From a virus, in the IMG/VR virus record IMGVR_UViG_3300042888_002550, positions 1 to 64,000 of that record: DNA of 64,000 nucleotides. The stretch is one strand, 5' to 3'. The translations under genes and the position numbers were made by a program. Positions within the stretch are counted from its first letter, which is position 1. Each line of letters opens with the position of its first letter. The notes beneath the pieces are model-generated. The model saw only the letters and a program-made list of their open reading frames with translations. It was not told the origin of the DNA and did not search any database. Positions 52,288-60,422 of the stretch are shown piece after piece.

Positions 52288-55140
52288 TTATAATTTTACT
52301 ATTGTTAATATTCTGTTATTTAAATATACTCTTCCAATATTTGTGCGCCACCTAACAGTTATAGCCTGTGTGCCATCTACCGTTGCAATGCCGCTTAGTA
52401 TAATATCTCTGGTGTAAGCATCTATTTCTTTAAGTCTGTTTGAATTTGAAACCATAGTTGCTCCTTCGTATAAACTAAAATTACTACTGTTACCAAACTG
52501 TTGAGAGTTGTCATAAATGTTTCCATTAAATGTGCTGCTTACAAATATTGAAACTGCCCCAGATGATGTTCCTAAATCACCTGTGATTTGAGCCAACGCT
52601 GTATTGCTAACATTTCCAGCGTTTGTATAACAAAGAAAAGTTTCTAAAATACCCATATTAACAACACTTGCCGTTGTTGGTTTAGTAAGTACTCCTGATT
52701 CAAATGCTAATGCTCCACCTGTAGTAAGTAATCTGCCATTAAAAACACAATTAGCACCCAATGCAGCAGCTGAACCGTTAGATATATAATTACCAACTAT
52801 ATTGTTATTTGCTCCAATACCAATTGCGCCACCTGTTGCAACAAAAAATACATTTGCGGATGTTGCTCCTCCTGTAAGACTTATAGTAGTTGCAGCACCT
52901 GTGTTAATTGCTCCTGCTACTCTTATTACAAACAAATCATTGGCGCCACCGTTTAAAGTTAATGTACCAGCAACTGAACCTGCTCCTGCAACGGTGTAAA
53001 CTCCTGGTCCTAAAATTTCTCCACTACCAAAAGTTAAACCATGAGATGATGTTGGTGTTAAATTATTTAAGTATAAATATAACGTCTGTAAATCTAATTG
53101 AGCCAAAGCAACTACGTTACCCGCTATCACTTGGTATTCTCCATTAAAATCTACTTTATAAGTTCCTGCGGGTGGTGTAATAGTCATGCCTGTTGCCACT
53201 ACATCTGTATTTGATTCTGTGTAAATTTCGGTATCTGCATTAATTGATTGCCAAGTATTTTCAATAGCAACCACTTTACCGTTAGCATCAACGCCAATTG
53301 GTTTACCGTTAGTAGATGGTGAAGCACTTGTTAAGTTTCTAAGCCGTAAACCCGAATCATTTGTTGTATCCGAAAGAATATCTAGTTTAGTTGTTGGTAA
53401 TATCGTACCAATCCCTGTATTACCTGATGAAGTACAAATATATCTAATAACACCATCACCTTTTGCTAATATGATAGTATCATTTAAACCTGAGTCCAAG
53501 CCCAATGTAGATGCACCTATGATTGTATTTCTAGAACCTGTAGTTATACCTCTTCCTGTATCTCTTCCAATAATAGTGTTATAATTTCCAGATGTTAATG
53601 TTGGTGCAGTATCTGTACCAATGGCTGTATTATATTCACCTATCGTAATATTCGCACCAGCTCTATATCCTAATCCAACGTTAAAACTATTTAAAGCTGA
53701 GTTTAAAGCGTTCCATCCAACCGCCACATTTCTTTGTCCTGATATATTAGAACGTAACGTATAATACCCTAAAGAAGTGTTTAAAGTTCCAGTAGTCATT
53801 ACAAGCATAGATTGATTACCAACAGCGGTGTTTTGTGTACCAGAAGTTAAATCCATCAAAGAATATGCACCTATCGCAGTATTTTGATGTCCTAAAGAAA
53901 CCAATAAGGTTTGAGAACCAATACCGACATTATCATTCCCTAAAATATTTTGTCTTAATACATTATGTCCTATCCCTACGTTGTTGTCACCACTTATGTT
54001 TTTTAATAAAGTTTCAAACCCAAAAGCAAAATTGTTATCCCCCGTCGTGTTAGCACTTAAAGCATTGACACCAAATACAACATTACTAACTATTTGTGAT
54101 GGACCTTTTCCAATATTTAATCCATTTAACGTAGAATTACCATCATTTCTAACATTAAATAAATTAGCATTTGCGCTATTTTCTACTTTTAAAGCATAAT
54201 TTGAAGATGTGGAACTACTACCAACAACATGAATTTTTGCTGTTGGTGATGCTATGTTAAAACCATTATTTCCATCTCCTCCTAAAACAACTCTCTTTAC
54301 TGTACCAGTGTAAAATACGTGACTGTGAGAACTGCTTGGGGTTATGTAATCTAATTGACCCGCAGAACCACCAAATCCCATGACAGAACCACCATCGTCA
54401 TATATTATAATTTTTGGGTTCTGTCCAGCAGTATTTGAGTATTGTCCACCCATATTAATTGCATCAATTGTCGAACCCATCGGTGTTGATGTACGAGTAT
54501 GATAAACAGATAATAAACTTACTGGCGTAGTAGTACCAATACCAACATTACCACTTTTTGTGATAGTCATTTTAGTACTACCACTAACTCTAAAATTAAT
54601 ATCTTGATTATCGTTACTACCTATATTAATAGAGGTATTTAATTTATTACCATTTTGTAAAATAACAGTACCCCTATATGGTACCCAATTAGTACCATCA
54701 TATCTATAAGTTGTTAATGTATCGGTAACAAAAACTGTGTTATCTGTAGTACCAGTGGTATATACCCAATCAGGATTTAACCACTCGGCAATATAATTAG
54801 TTTTTCCACTCCATATACCAGTACCCCCACTTATCAAATATCTATCACCATCAGTACTACCACTTATTGGTGTGGATACTATTGATATTACTGGAGCTAA
54901 TTCAGTGATATTAACATTATTAAATGGTAACCAACCTACATTACCTTGATTATCTAAAGCGGTTAATATATAACCTTCACTAGAACCATATGTTACTTGT
55001 AAATTAGTTGTTTTTGTTTTACCACTAACTTCTAATTTTTCAGAGGGTAATGGAGTACCAATACCAAGTTTACCCTCATTAGTTATATAAGATGTTCCTT
55101 GTGATATAAAACCATTTTTAATTACAAATTCATTTCCCAT
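52288..55140 (-). CDS. Large tail fibre/adhesin with YadA-like repeats and ice-binding-like domain
   Basis: A 950-residue fibre. The N-terminal 220 residues (SYITNEGKLGIGTPLPSEKL, then EGYILTALDNQGNVGWLPFN) are a fibre shaft. Residues about 355-550 hold ten or so repeats of the G-x-x-N-x-A-x-G-x-x-x-L type (NTAIGAYSLMDLTSGTQNTA, NVAVGWNALNSALNSFNVGL), like the YadA head coil. Residues about 640-900 match DUF3494 ice-binding-like adhesin elements (GPGVYTVAGAGSVAGTLTL, ANVFFVATGGAIGIGAN, FNGRLLTTGGALAFESG), with the usually N-terminal part (NTALAQITGDLGTSSGAV) placed after them. Codon use changes near 54500. Confidence 0.75.
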   Translation of the reverse strand: MGNEFVIKNGFISQGTSYITNEGKLGIGTPLPSEKLEVSGKTKTTNLQVTYGSSEGYILTALDNQGNVGWLPFNNVNITELAPVISIVSTPISGSTDGDRYLISGGTGIWSGKTNYIAEWLNPDWVYTTGTTDNTVFVTDTLTTYRYDGTNWVPYRGTVILQNGNKLNTSINIGSNDNQDINFRVSGSTKMTITKSGNVGIGTTTPVSLLSVYHTRTSTPMGSTIDAINMGGQYSNTAGQNPKIIIYDDGGSVMGFGGSAGQLDYITPSSSHSHVFYTGTVKRVVLGGDGNNGFNIASPTAKIHVVGSSSTSSNYALKVENSANANLFNVRNDGNSTLNGLNIGKGPSQIVSNVVFGVNALSANTTGDNNFAFGFETLLKNISGDNNVGIGHNVLRQNILGNDNVGIGSQTLLVSLGHQNTAIGAYSLMDLTSGTQNTAVGNQSMLVMTTGTLNTSLGYYTLRSNISGQRNVAVGWNALNSALNSFNVGLGYRAGANITIGEYNTAIGTDTAPTLTSGNYNTIIGRDTGRGITTGSRNTIIGASTLGLDSGLNDTIILAKGDGVIRYICTSSGNTGIGTILPTTKLDILSDTTNDSGLRLRNLTSASPSTNGKPIGVDANGKVVAIENTWQSINADTEIYTESNTDVVATGMTITPPAGTYKVDFNGEYQVIAGNVVALAQLDLQTLYLYLNNLTPTSSHGLTFGSGEILGPGVYTVAGAGSVAGTLTLNGGANDLFVIRVAGAINTGAATTISLTGGATSANVFFVATGGAIGIGANNNIVGNYISNGSAAALGANCVFNGRLLTTGGALAFESGVLTKPTTASVVNMGILETFLCYTNAGNVSNTALAQITGDLGTSSGAVSIFVSSTFNGNIYDNSQQFGNSSNFSLYEGATMVSNSNRLKEIDAYTRDIILSGIATVDGTQAITVRWRTNIGRVYLNNRILTIVKL

Positions 55141-55175
55141 TTTAAAATATTTTCACTTTCCAATATTATTTAAAT

Positions 55176-55183
55176 ATAAATAT
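55176..55183 (-). promoter_or_regulatory. Promoter box ATATTTAT before the large adhesin gene
   Basis: Coding strand TACATATTTATATTTAA, 35 bases before the start at 55140. Confidence 0.45.
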
Positions 55184-55197
55184 GTAGTTACTTTACT

Positions 55198-55935
55198 TTA
55201 TAATCCGAATCTTGATTTTGTTGAATTATAGTTTTGAAGGATTTCTGAAGATGTAAGTGTCCTATCGTAAAATCTTACATCATATATTTTTCCGTTAAGA
55301 TAACCATCAAATGTTTGACCTATAGCGTCAGCTCTACCCAATTTATATGTGTGAACTAAATTATAATCAATTGGAAAACCGGTTGATGTTTGTGATACAA
55401 ATTGTCCGTTTAGATATAGTGTAATGTTATTTGAATCGTAAGTAGCTGTGAGTGAATAAATTTGATTAAGATTTATTAATGGGGTTGACACTTGTTTAGC
55501 TAACCCACCAGAGGAAGACATAGTACCTTCAAAATACCCTGTTAACCCAGATTGTATATAATTAAGAACAACAGCCTCAAAATTAGAAGTTCTTGTATTT
55601 TGTCTAAAGACAATATATTGAGCCACTGTATTACCACCAGTTTTAATTGAAGTATTACTTATTATACTACAAACAACTTCTATTGTGGTTGAGGTTGGTT
55701 TAATTCCTATGTTAGTATTAAGGTAATCGTTAGTACCATCTAATACTATACTACCACCATTATTTGAATTATATGTTGGTCCGTTTATTAATGTACCATT
55801 ATTACCATTACCACTAATATCTTTTATTATAGTACTTGATGTATCATAAAATGAATTAGGTGAATTTGGATTTAAATATAAAAATAAACCATCTTTAATT
55901 ATATTTGGACCTCGCCAATTACCTATTGTACTCAT
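55198..55935 (-). CDS. LamG-like adhesin, copy A
   Basis: A 245-residue concanavalin/LamG-fold protein. Typical elements are ISGNGNNGTLINGPTYN, SIVLDGTNDYL, ITLYLNGQFVSQT and KIYDVRFYDRTLTSSEILQN. LamG domains bind glycans, so it is probably a receptor-binding tip or decoration. It is one of three tandem paralogues (this, 56208 and 56924). Its start overlaps the stop of the small 90-residue gene by four bases. Ends with YNSTKSRFGL, like the other copies. Confidence 0.75.
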   Translation of the reverse strand: MSTIGNWRGPNIIKDGLFLYLNPNSPNSFYDTSSTIIKDISGNGNNGTLINGPTYNSNNGGSIVLDGTNDYLNTNIGIKPTSTTIEVVCSIISNTSIKTGGNTVAQYIVFRQNTRTSNFEAVVLNYIQSGLTGYFEGTMSSSGGLAKQVSTPLINLNQIYSLTATYDSNNITLYLNGQFVSQTSTGFPIDYNLVHTYKLGRADAIGQTFDGYLNGKIYDVRFYDRTLTSSEILQNYNSTKSRFGL

Positions 55936-56204
55936 ATAATTGGAAATGGATTTGGATTAGTCCATTCTGGTGTGGATAATATTGTTAACATTTCTTCATA
56001 TGTGTACAATCCCTCTTTTGTTGTTAGGGAATCTACTGATGAGGGAATTTCTATTGAATCCCATTTAACAAATGTTTTAGTTCCGTCAACGGAAAACCTT
56101 AATGTATCTTGAGATGTTTCACATACTTGTGTAAAATCAATCATTGGTAATTCTGACATATTGAATATCATAAATTTTCTGTTTTCGTAATCTTGTGTTT
56201 CCAT
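55932..56204 (-). CDS. Small unknown protein between LamG genes
   Basis: A 90-residue acidic protein (NMSELPMIDFTQVCETSQDT, then LYTYEEMLTILSTPEWTNPN). It has one cysteine and no known domain. It occupies the gap between LamG copies A and B, two bases after copy B, with an ATGA overlap with A. By position it resembles the 85-residue gene at 37364. It could be a chaperone for fibre folding, but the sequence does not show this. Confidence 0.5.
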   Translation of the reverse strand: METQDYENRKFMIFNMSELPMIDFTQVCETSQDTLRFSVDGTKTFVKWDSIEIPSSVDSLTTKEGLYTYEEMLTILSTPEWTNPNPFPII

Positions 56205-56207
56205 GTT

Positions 56208-56924
56208 TTAAATAAATCTATTTTTTAAAGCGTTATAATTTTGAAGAACTTCTTGAGATGATAATATTCTATTGTATATTGACACGTTGGATATATTCCC
56301 TTTAAATGGAAGGTTATTGAAAAAGGCGTCAGTTTCAGACCTACCTACATTTAATGGTCTAGTGTAGTCAGATATATTTGGGTTAGCACTCCAACCATTA
56401 AATGTTGATTTTAAAATACCATTTACATAGAATTTAATTTGACCAGATAAACCAGAATATTTTATTGAACAACAAATATGATTCCATTCATTATTATTAA
56501 AAGGTGTTGTTGTAATATTTTGTCCAGTGTTTGCGACATTAGATTTAGCGAACTCAACATATCCAAATGCTAAATAAAGAGCAAACCCAGTGGCACTATT
56601 TGGTTCACCCCCATGTTGAACAATAACCCCAGCAGACATTGTAGGATTAGGTTTAACCCACGAACATATGGTAAATGAATCACCATCAAAAAATTTTAAA
56701 GAATTTGAATTTCCACAATTAACATAATCGTTAGTACCATCAAATTCAATACTTCCACCATTATTTGAATTATATGTTGGATTATTAGTTAAAACCCCAT
56801 CGTTTTTATAGTATGTTAAATCATTCCAAATGGTAGAACCACTCACATATGATTTAGGGTTAGCCCCATCTAAATTTAAAACTAAACTATCTGTTACTAT
56901 TTTTGAACTTACTTTTCCTGACAT
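56208..56924 (-). CDS. LamG-like adhesin, copy B
   Basis: A 238-residue paralogue. It has DLTYYKNDGVLTNNPTYN, SIEFDGTNDYVNCG, IKFYVNGILKSTFNG and SNVSIYNRILSSQEVLQN. The N-terminal 45 residues (DGANPKSYVSGSTIWND) are nearly identical to copy C, even at DNA level around TATGATTTAGGGTTAG, showing recent duplication. Its start and copy C's stop share one base (TAATG), a coupled arrangement. Confidence 0.78.
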   Translation of the reverse strand: MSGKVSSKIVTDSLVLNLDGANPKSYVSGSTIWNDLTYYKNDGVLTNNPTYNSNNGGSIEFDGTNDYVNCGNSNSLKFFDGDSFTICSWVKPNPTMSAGVIVQHGGEPNSATGFALYLAFGYVEFAKSNVANTGQNITTTPFNNNEWNHICCSIKYSGLSGQIKFYVNGILKSTFNGWSANPNISDYTRPLNVGRSETDAFFNNLPFKGNISNVSIYNRILSSQEVLQNYNALKNRFI

Positions 56925-57592
56925 TATAAACCAAATCTACCTTTTAAACTATTATAATTTTGAAGTACTTCTGAGGGTGTTAGAGCACGATTATAGACTT
57001 GAATGTTAGATATTCCCCCATTAAAGTGTTGTGAACCATCACCAAGTCTACCGATATCATTCCCAAAATAACTAGAAGATGGTGTCAATACAGTAGAACT
57101 AGAATTGTCTTCAACACCATTAATATATATTTTAGGGTTCCCATTATTATAAGTAATTGTAATACTATACCATATTAAGTTTTGTAATACTGTATTAGAA
57201 TACAAATGAACAATATTACCTAAATAAAACTTAATAACATTAGTTTGACTATCACTAATCCCAGTAACCCATCCATTATTATCATTACCAAAGTTACTAA
57301 AAATTGTTTTACCATTTTGTGATGTGTTTAAGTAAATAAAATGATTAACAGAAAATGTGTTAAGATTTCCTATAAAATTATTTACCCCCACATAATCATT
57401 AACACCATCAAATATAATACATCCCCTATTACTAGTATCAAATGTTGGTCCATTGGTTAATGTACCATTATTACTATTTTTACTAATATCATTCCAAATA
57501 GTAGAACCACTCACATATGATTTAGGGTTAGCTCCATCTAAATAAAGAACTAATCCATCTGTTACTATTTTTAGTGAAAAATGAAAACTCAT
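56924..57592 (-). CDS. LamG-like adhesin, copy C
   Basis: A 222-residue paralogue. It has DISKNSNNGTLTNGPTFD, CIIFDGVNDYVGVNN, NPKIYINGVEDNSSS and SNIQVYNRALTPSEVLQN. The first residues share LVLYLDGANPKSYVSGST with copy B. Overall similarity to A and B is moderate in the ligand-exposed central part, as expected if the three recognise different glycans. It lies two bases after the fibre at 57594. Confidence 0.78.
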   Translation of the reverse strand: MSFHFSLKIVTDGLVLYLDGANPKSYVSGSTIWNDISKNSNNGTLTNGPTFDTSNRGCIIFDGVNDYVGVNNFIGNLNTFSVNHFIYLNTSQNGKTIFSNFGNDNNGWVTGISDSQTNVIKFYLGNIVHLYSNTVLQNLIWYSITITYNNGNPKIYINGVEDNSSSTVLTPSSSYFGNDIGRLGDGSQHFNGGISNIQVYNRALTPSEVLQNYNSLKGRFGL

Positions 57593-57593
57593 C

Positions 57594-58928
57594 TTATATT
57601 GATCTTACAATTGTTTTAACAGTCCAAGAATTGGTATTAGCCGATGTTGATAACATCGTAGAATTACCGGATAATGAAACTGAAAATATTATTCCACTAG
57701 TATCACCAATACTTGTTGTTGAGGTCTCACTATATTGAATACTTGTACCACTCCATATTGACATTATATTACCACTTCTAGCTCCAAGGTCACTTAATAC
57801 TGTATAATCATAAAAAGCTCCTGTATAACCACTTGAAGGGATTGAATAAATTGATGTAACACCAGAGTTCACCACAACTTTTTTAGTGGTGTTTAAAGAG
57901 GGTGAATTAAAATCACCCATTAATATTGTATTATCTGAAAACGCTTCAATTACTGGTAAACCAGATATGTCATTTACTGAGAATAATGAACCAATCAAAC
58001 TATCAGATACACTGAATAATTGACCGGAAGATCCTTGAACGTTAAATAGGGGTGATGACATTGAAGAACCAGAACCAATGATTGTTACAACATTGTTAGT
58101 TGAACTTGAAAATAAAGCGTCACCACTTACGTGTAATTTTTTTGTGGGTGATGTATTACCTATACCGACATTACCACCATTTTCAGATATATAAACATCC
58201 CCAGTGTTAACCGGTTGGATATGTAATGGAGAACAAGAATTTAAATTTGTCACATATAAATCTGTAATACAATCACCAGATGTATTACCAGTAAATGGTG
58301 TACTAGAATTTATAGTGACATTAAAATTACTACCATCAGTTTGGGTTAAAGTTAAAGTATTACCACTATATGTTAACCCAGATACTTTCACATCTGTATA
58401 ACCTGTTAAAAATCCGTTAACATCAAAATTACCCCCATTATTATCATAAAATGTCGCTGTACCGGTTGTGGGGTTGTATGTACCACCAGTCACCGTAATA
58501 TCTGTTGAACTAACTATTGTTGTACTATATGTTGATCCATCATTCTGATATATAGTTAAAGTGTCACCACTATAAGTTAAACCACTGATTTTTGTATCAA
58601 ATTCCGGTAAAGATATGTTATATATGTCACCATCACCAACTACAGAACCACCACTAAATATTAGATCCCCATTTAATACAACTAATTGACTTCCACCACT
58701 TAATTGTAATGTCCCTTCAATAATCATATCACCATATATAAAATATTGATAATCGGTCTCTATTGTGACAGTATTCCCAGAGGGGATGTGCCACATATTA
58801 CCATTATGGATTAAACTAGCAACATTATTTATTGAATTATTTAGACATATGAAGTTATTATCTAACTCAACCCAAGATAATACAGAACCTTTTACTGTTC
58901 TTAACGTTAAACACGATGGTAATGACAT
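57594..58928 (-). CDS. Tail fibre shaft protein
   Basis: A 444-residue fibre. It begins TLRTVKGSVLSWVELDNNFI and continues with a short beta-roll (GDMIIEGTLQLSGGSQLVVL). It has two repeats of the TKISGLTYSGDTLTIYQNDG / VKVSGLTYSGNTLTLTQTDG type and a later NVGIGNTSPTKKLHVSGDAL, the NVGIGTxxPxxxLxVxG motif common in phage fibres and shared with the fibres at 52288 and 62315. It is transcribed before the LamG cluster, so it may be the shaft to which those adhesins attach. Two in-frame starts are possible; the ATG at 58928 is used. Confidence 0.65.
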   Translation of the reverse strand: MSLPSCLTLRTVKGSVLSWVELDNNFICLNNSINNVASLIHNGNMWHIPSGNTVTIETDYQYFIYGDMIIEGTLQLSGGSQLVVLNGDLIFSGGSVVGDGDIYNISLPEFDTKISGLTYSGDTLTIYQNDGSTYSTTIVSSTDITVTGGTYNPTTGTATFYDNNGGNFDVNGFLTGYTDVKVSGLTYSGNTLTLTQTDGSNFNVTINSSTPFTGNTSGDCITDLYVTNLNSCSPLHIQPVNTGDVYISENGGNVGIGNTSPTKKLHVSGDALFSSSTNNVVTIIGSGSSMSSPLFNVQGSSGQLFSVSDSLIGSLFSVNDISGLPVIEAFSDNTILMGDFNSPSLNTTKKVVVNSGVTSIYSIPSSGYTGAFYDYTVLSDLGARSGNIMSIWSGTSIQYSETSTTSIGDTSGIIFSVSLSGNSTMLSTSANTNSWTVKTIVRSI

Positions 58929-58960
58929 ATTTTTATTATTATTCTATAATTTATTTATTA

Positions 58961-58968
58961 ATAAATAT
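58961..58968 (-). promoter_or_regulatory. Promoter box ATATTTAT before the fibre shaft and LamG genes
   Basis: Coding strand AAATATTTATTAATAAAT, 32 bases before 58928, containing the same 14-bp palindrome as the boxes at 31983 and 44397. Confidence 0.45.
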
Positions 58969-59022
58969 TTAAAGAATAGTATTAGTGAAATTTATTTTTC
59001 CACCTATTTAATCTAAAGAGTT

Positions 59023-59889
59023 TTAATTAATTCCCCATCTATTTTTTAAGAAATCTATGATACTATTATGGGTTGTTAAATCGTGATAAGTGTTAAAAAT
59101 TATTAATTCTCCAAAATATCCTTGATACATTTCATAAGAAGGTCCATCTGTTGCTCCAGCGCCAATTAAAAATGGTATAGAACTTTCTGTTGTCACATTA
59201 CTCACATTTGTTTGTGTGATAGCGGTTGTTTCTACCCCATTAATATAAGAAGTTGCTGCTATCGATGTGGTATTTAATGGATCTTTAGTTCTAAGTGAAA
59301 AAACTCTAGTATTTTTAGTTTCCAAATCATTTTCAGAAATATTTATTTCAAATGGTATGTCAATGACATCAGAATTAATACCTAAACGTTTAGACCTAAA
59401 ATAAATATCTTTATTATCTTTAACATACATAGATACGTATCTACCACCAAATAATACGGATGTTTCAATGTCACTAAATATATGACCATCTGAAAAAGAA
59501 TTACCAGATAAAGGTTTGCCAACAAAATATACTGTATACTCATAACCACTCATTGACATAAAACTAATATTTTGGTTGGTTGTATAGTAGGTTGAACAAG
59601 TACCAGAACAAGGAGGTGGCCAACAACCACCATCAATTCCTGGTATATAAATCATATTCTTACCATCCAAATTTTCCCAAGTACCTACACACCCAGTATC
59701 CCCTGAAGCGATATATAAACTATCATTGTACTTATAAATTTCTGTTATTGAATCACCAATGTTAGGGGTTGTTGGTGTTAAAAATAATGGGTTATAAGTT
59801 TGAAAATATGTATATGGATTTAAATCCAATGGATTAATACCAACACTATCTAACGATAATAATGAATTAAAAAAATATCTATTACTCAT
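59023..59889 (-). CDS. LamG-like adhesin (fourth, divergent)
   Basis: A 288-residue protein. The N-terminal 110 residues are unusual, with a Cys/Pro segment GCWPPPCSGTCSTYY. The C-terminal 170 residues have a concanavalin-like layout: YEYTVYFVGKPLSGNSFSD, ETSVLFGGRYVSMYVKDN, then GYFGELIIFNTYHDLTTHNS and FLKNRWGIN, the last being the standard ending of LamG-like proteins that begins GEIIIY and ends KYGI. Probably a distinct glycan-binding tip, more distant from copies A-C. Confidence 0.6.
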   Translation of the reverse strand: MSNRYFFNSLLSLDSVGINPLDLNPYTYFQTYNPLFLTPTTPNIGDSITEIYKYNDSLYIASGDTGCVGTWENLDGKNMIYIPGIDGGCWPPPCSGTCSTYYTTNQNISFMSMSGYEYTVYFVGKPLSGNSFSDGHIFSDIETSVLFGGRYVSMYVKDNKDIYFRSKRLGINSDVIDIPFEINISENDLETKNTRVFSLRTKDPLNTTSIAATSYINGVETTAITQTNVSNVTTESSIPFLIGAGATDGPSYEMYQGYFGELIIFNTYHDLTTHNSIIDFLKNRWGIN

Positions 59890-59890
59890 A

Positions 59891-60409
59891 TTATGTATAA
59901 TTTAAACCATTATTCCAATAAACATTAGTACCATCATAAACAAACGATAGTATATCAATTGAATTAGGAGTTCCAGTCAAACCTAAAGTACCAGAACCAT
60001 TACCTACAACTAAATGGTTTGTAGAACTACCATTTAAATTACCAAGTGTTATTCCATAACCACCAACAACATCTTGTTGAATGATTAATGTACCATAATC
60101 ACCATTTCTAACATTATTTAAATCTATTGTTGTATTACCAGTTAAAATAATTTTATAATTAGTACTATTACCACTAATATCCCAAGTAAAACTTGTTGTT
60201 GATGGTTCTATATAAAACTCATCTATAGTATTACCACCTCCGGCTAATACTTGCCAAGTTCCATTACCATCAACATCAGAAGTTAATACATAACCATCTG
60301 TAGCTCCAGAGGTCATTTGGAAACTTGTTACCACTGTTTTTTCAGAAATATTTAAATCACCAGTAATCGTTTGACTAGGTAAATTATTTATTATGTATTT
60401 TGTTACCAT
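59891..60409 (-). CDS. Fibre-type protein
   Basis: A 172-residue protein with NLPSQTITGDLNISEK, GATDGYVLTSDVDGNGTWQV (matches the GYILTALDNQGNVGW element in the fibre at 52288) and TTIDLNNVRNGDYGTLIIQQ. These are fibre-shaft elements without a large repeat region. It could be a short side fibre or a chaperone-like connector. It sits one base upstream of the divergent LamG gene. Confidence 0.6.
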   Translation of the reverse strand: MVTKYIINNLPSQTITGDLNISEKTVVTSFQMTSGATDGYVLTSDVDGNGTWQVLAGGGNTIDEFYIEPSTTSFTWDISGNSTNYKIILTGNTTIDLNNVRNGDYGTLIIQQDVVGGYGITLGNLNGSSTNHLVVGNGSGTLGLTGTPNSIDILSFVYDGTNVYWNNGLNYT

Positions 60410-60422
60410 TTTTTTTCTTTAT

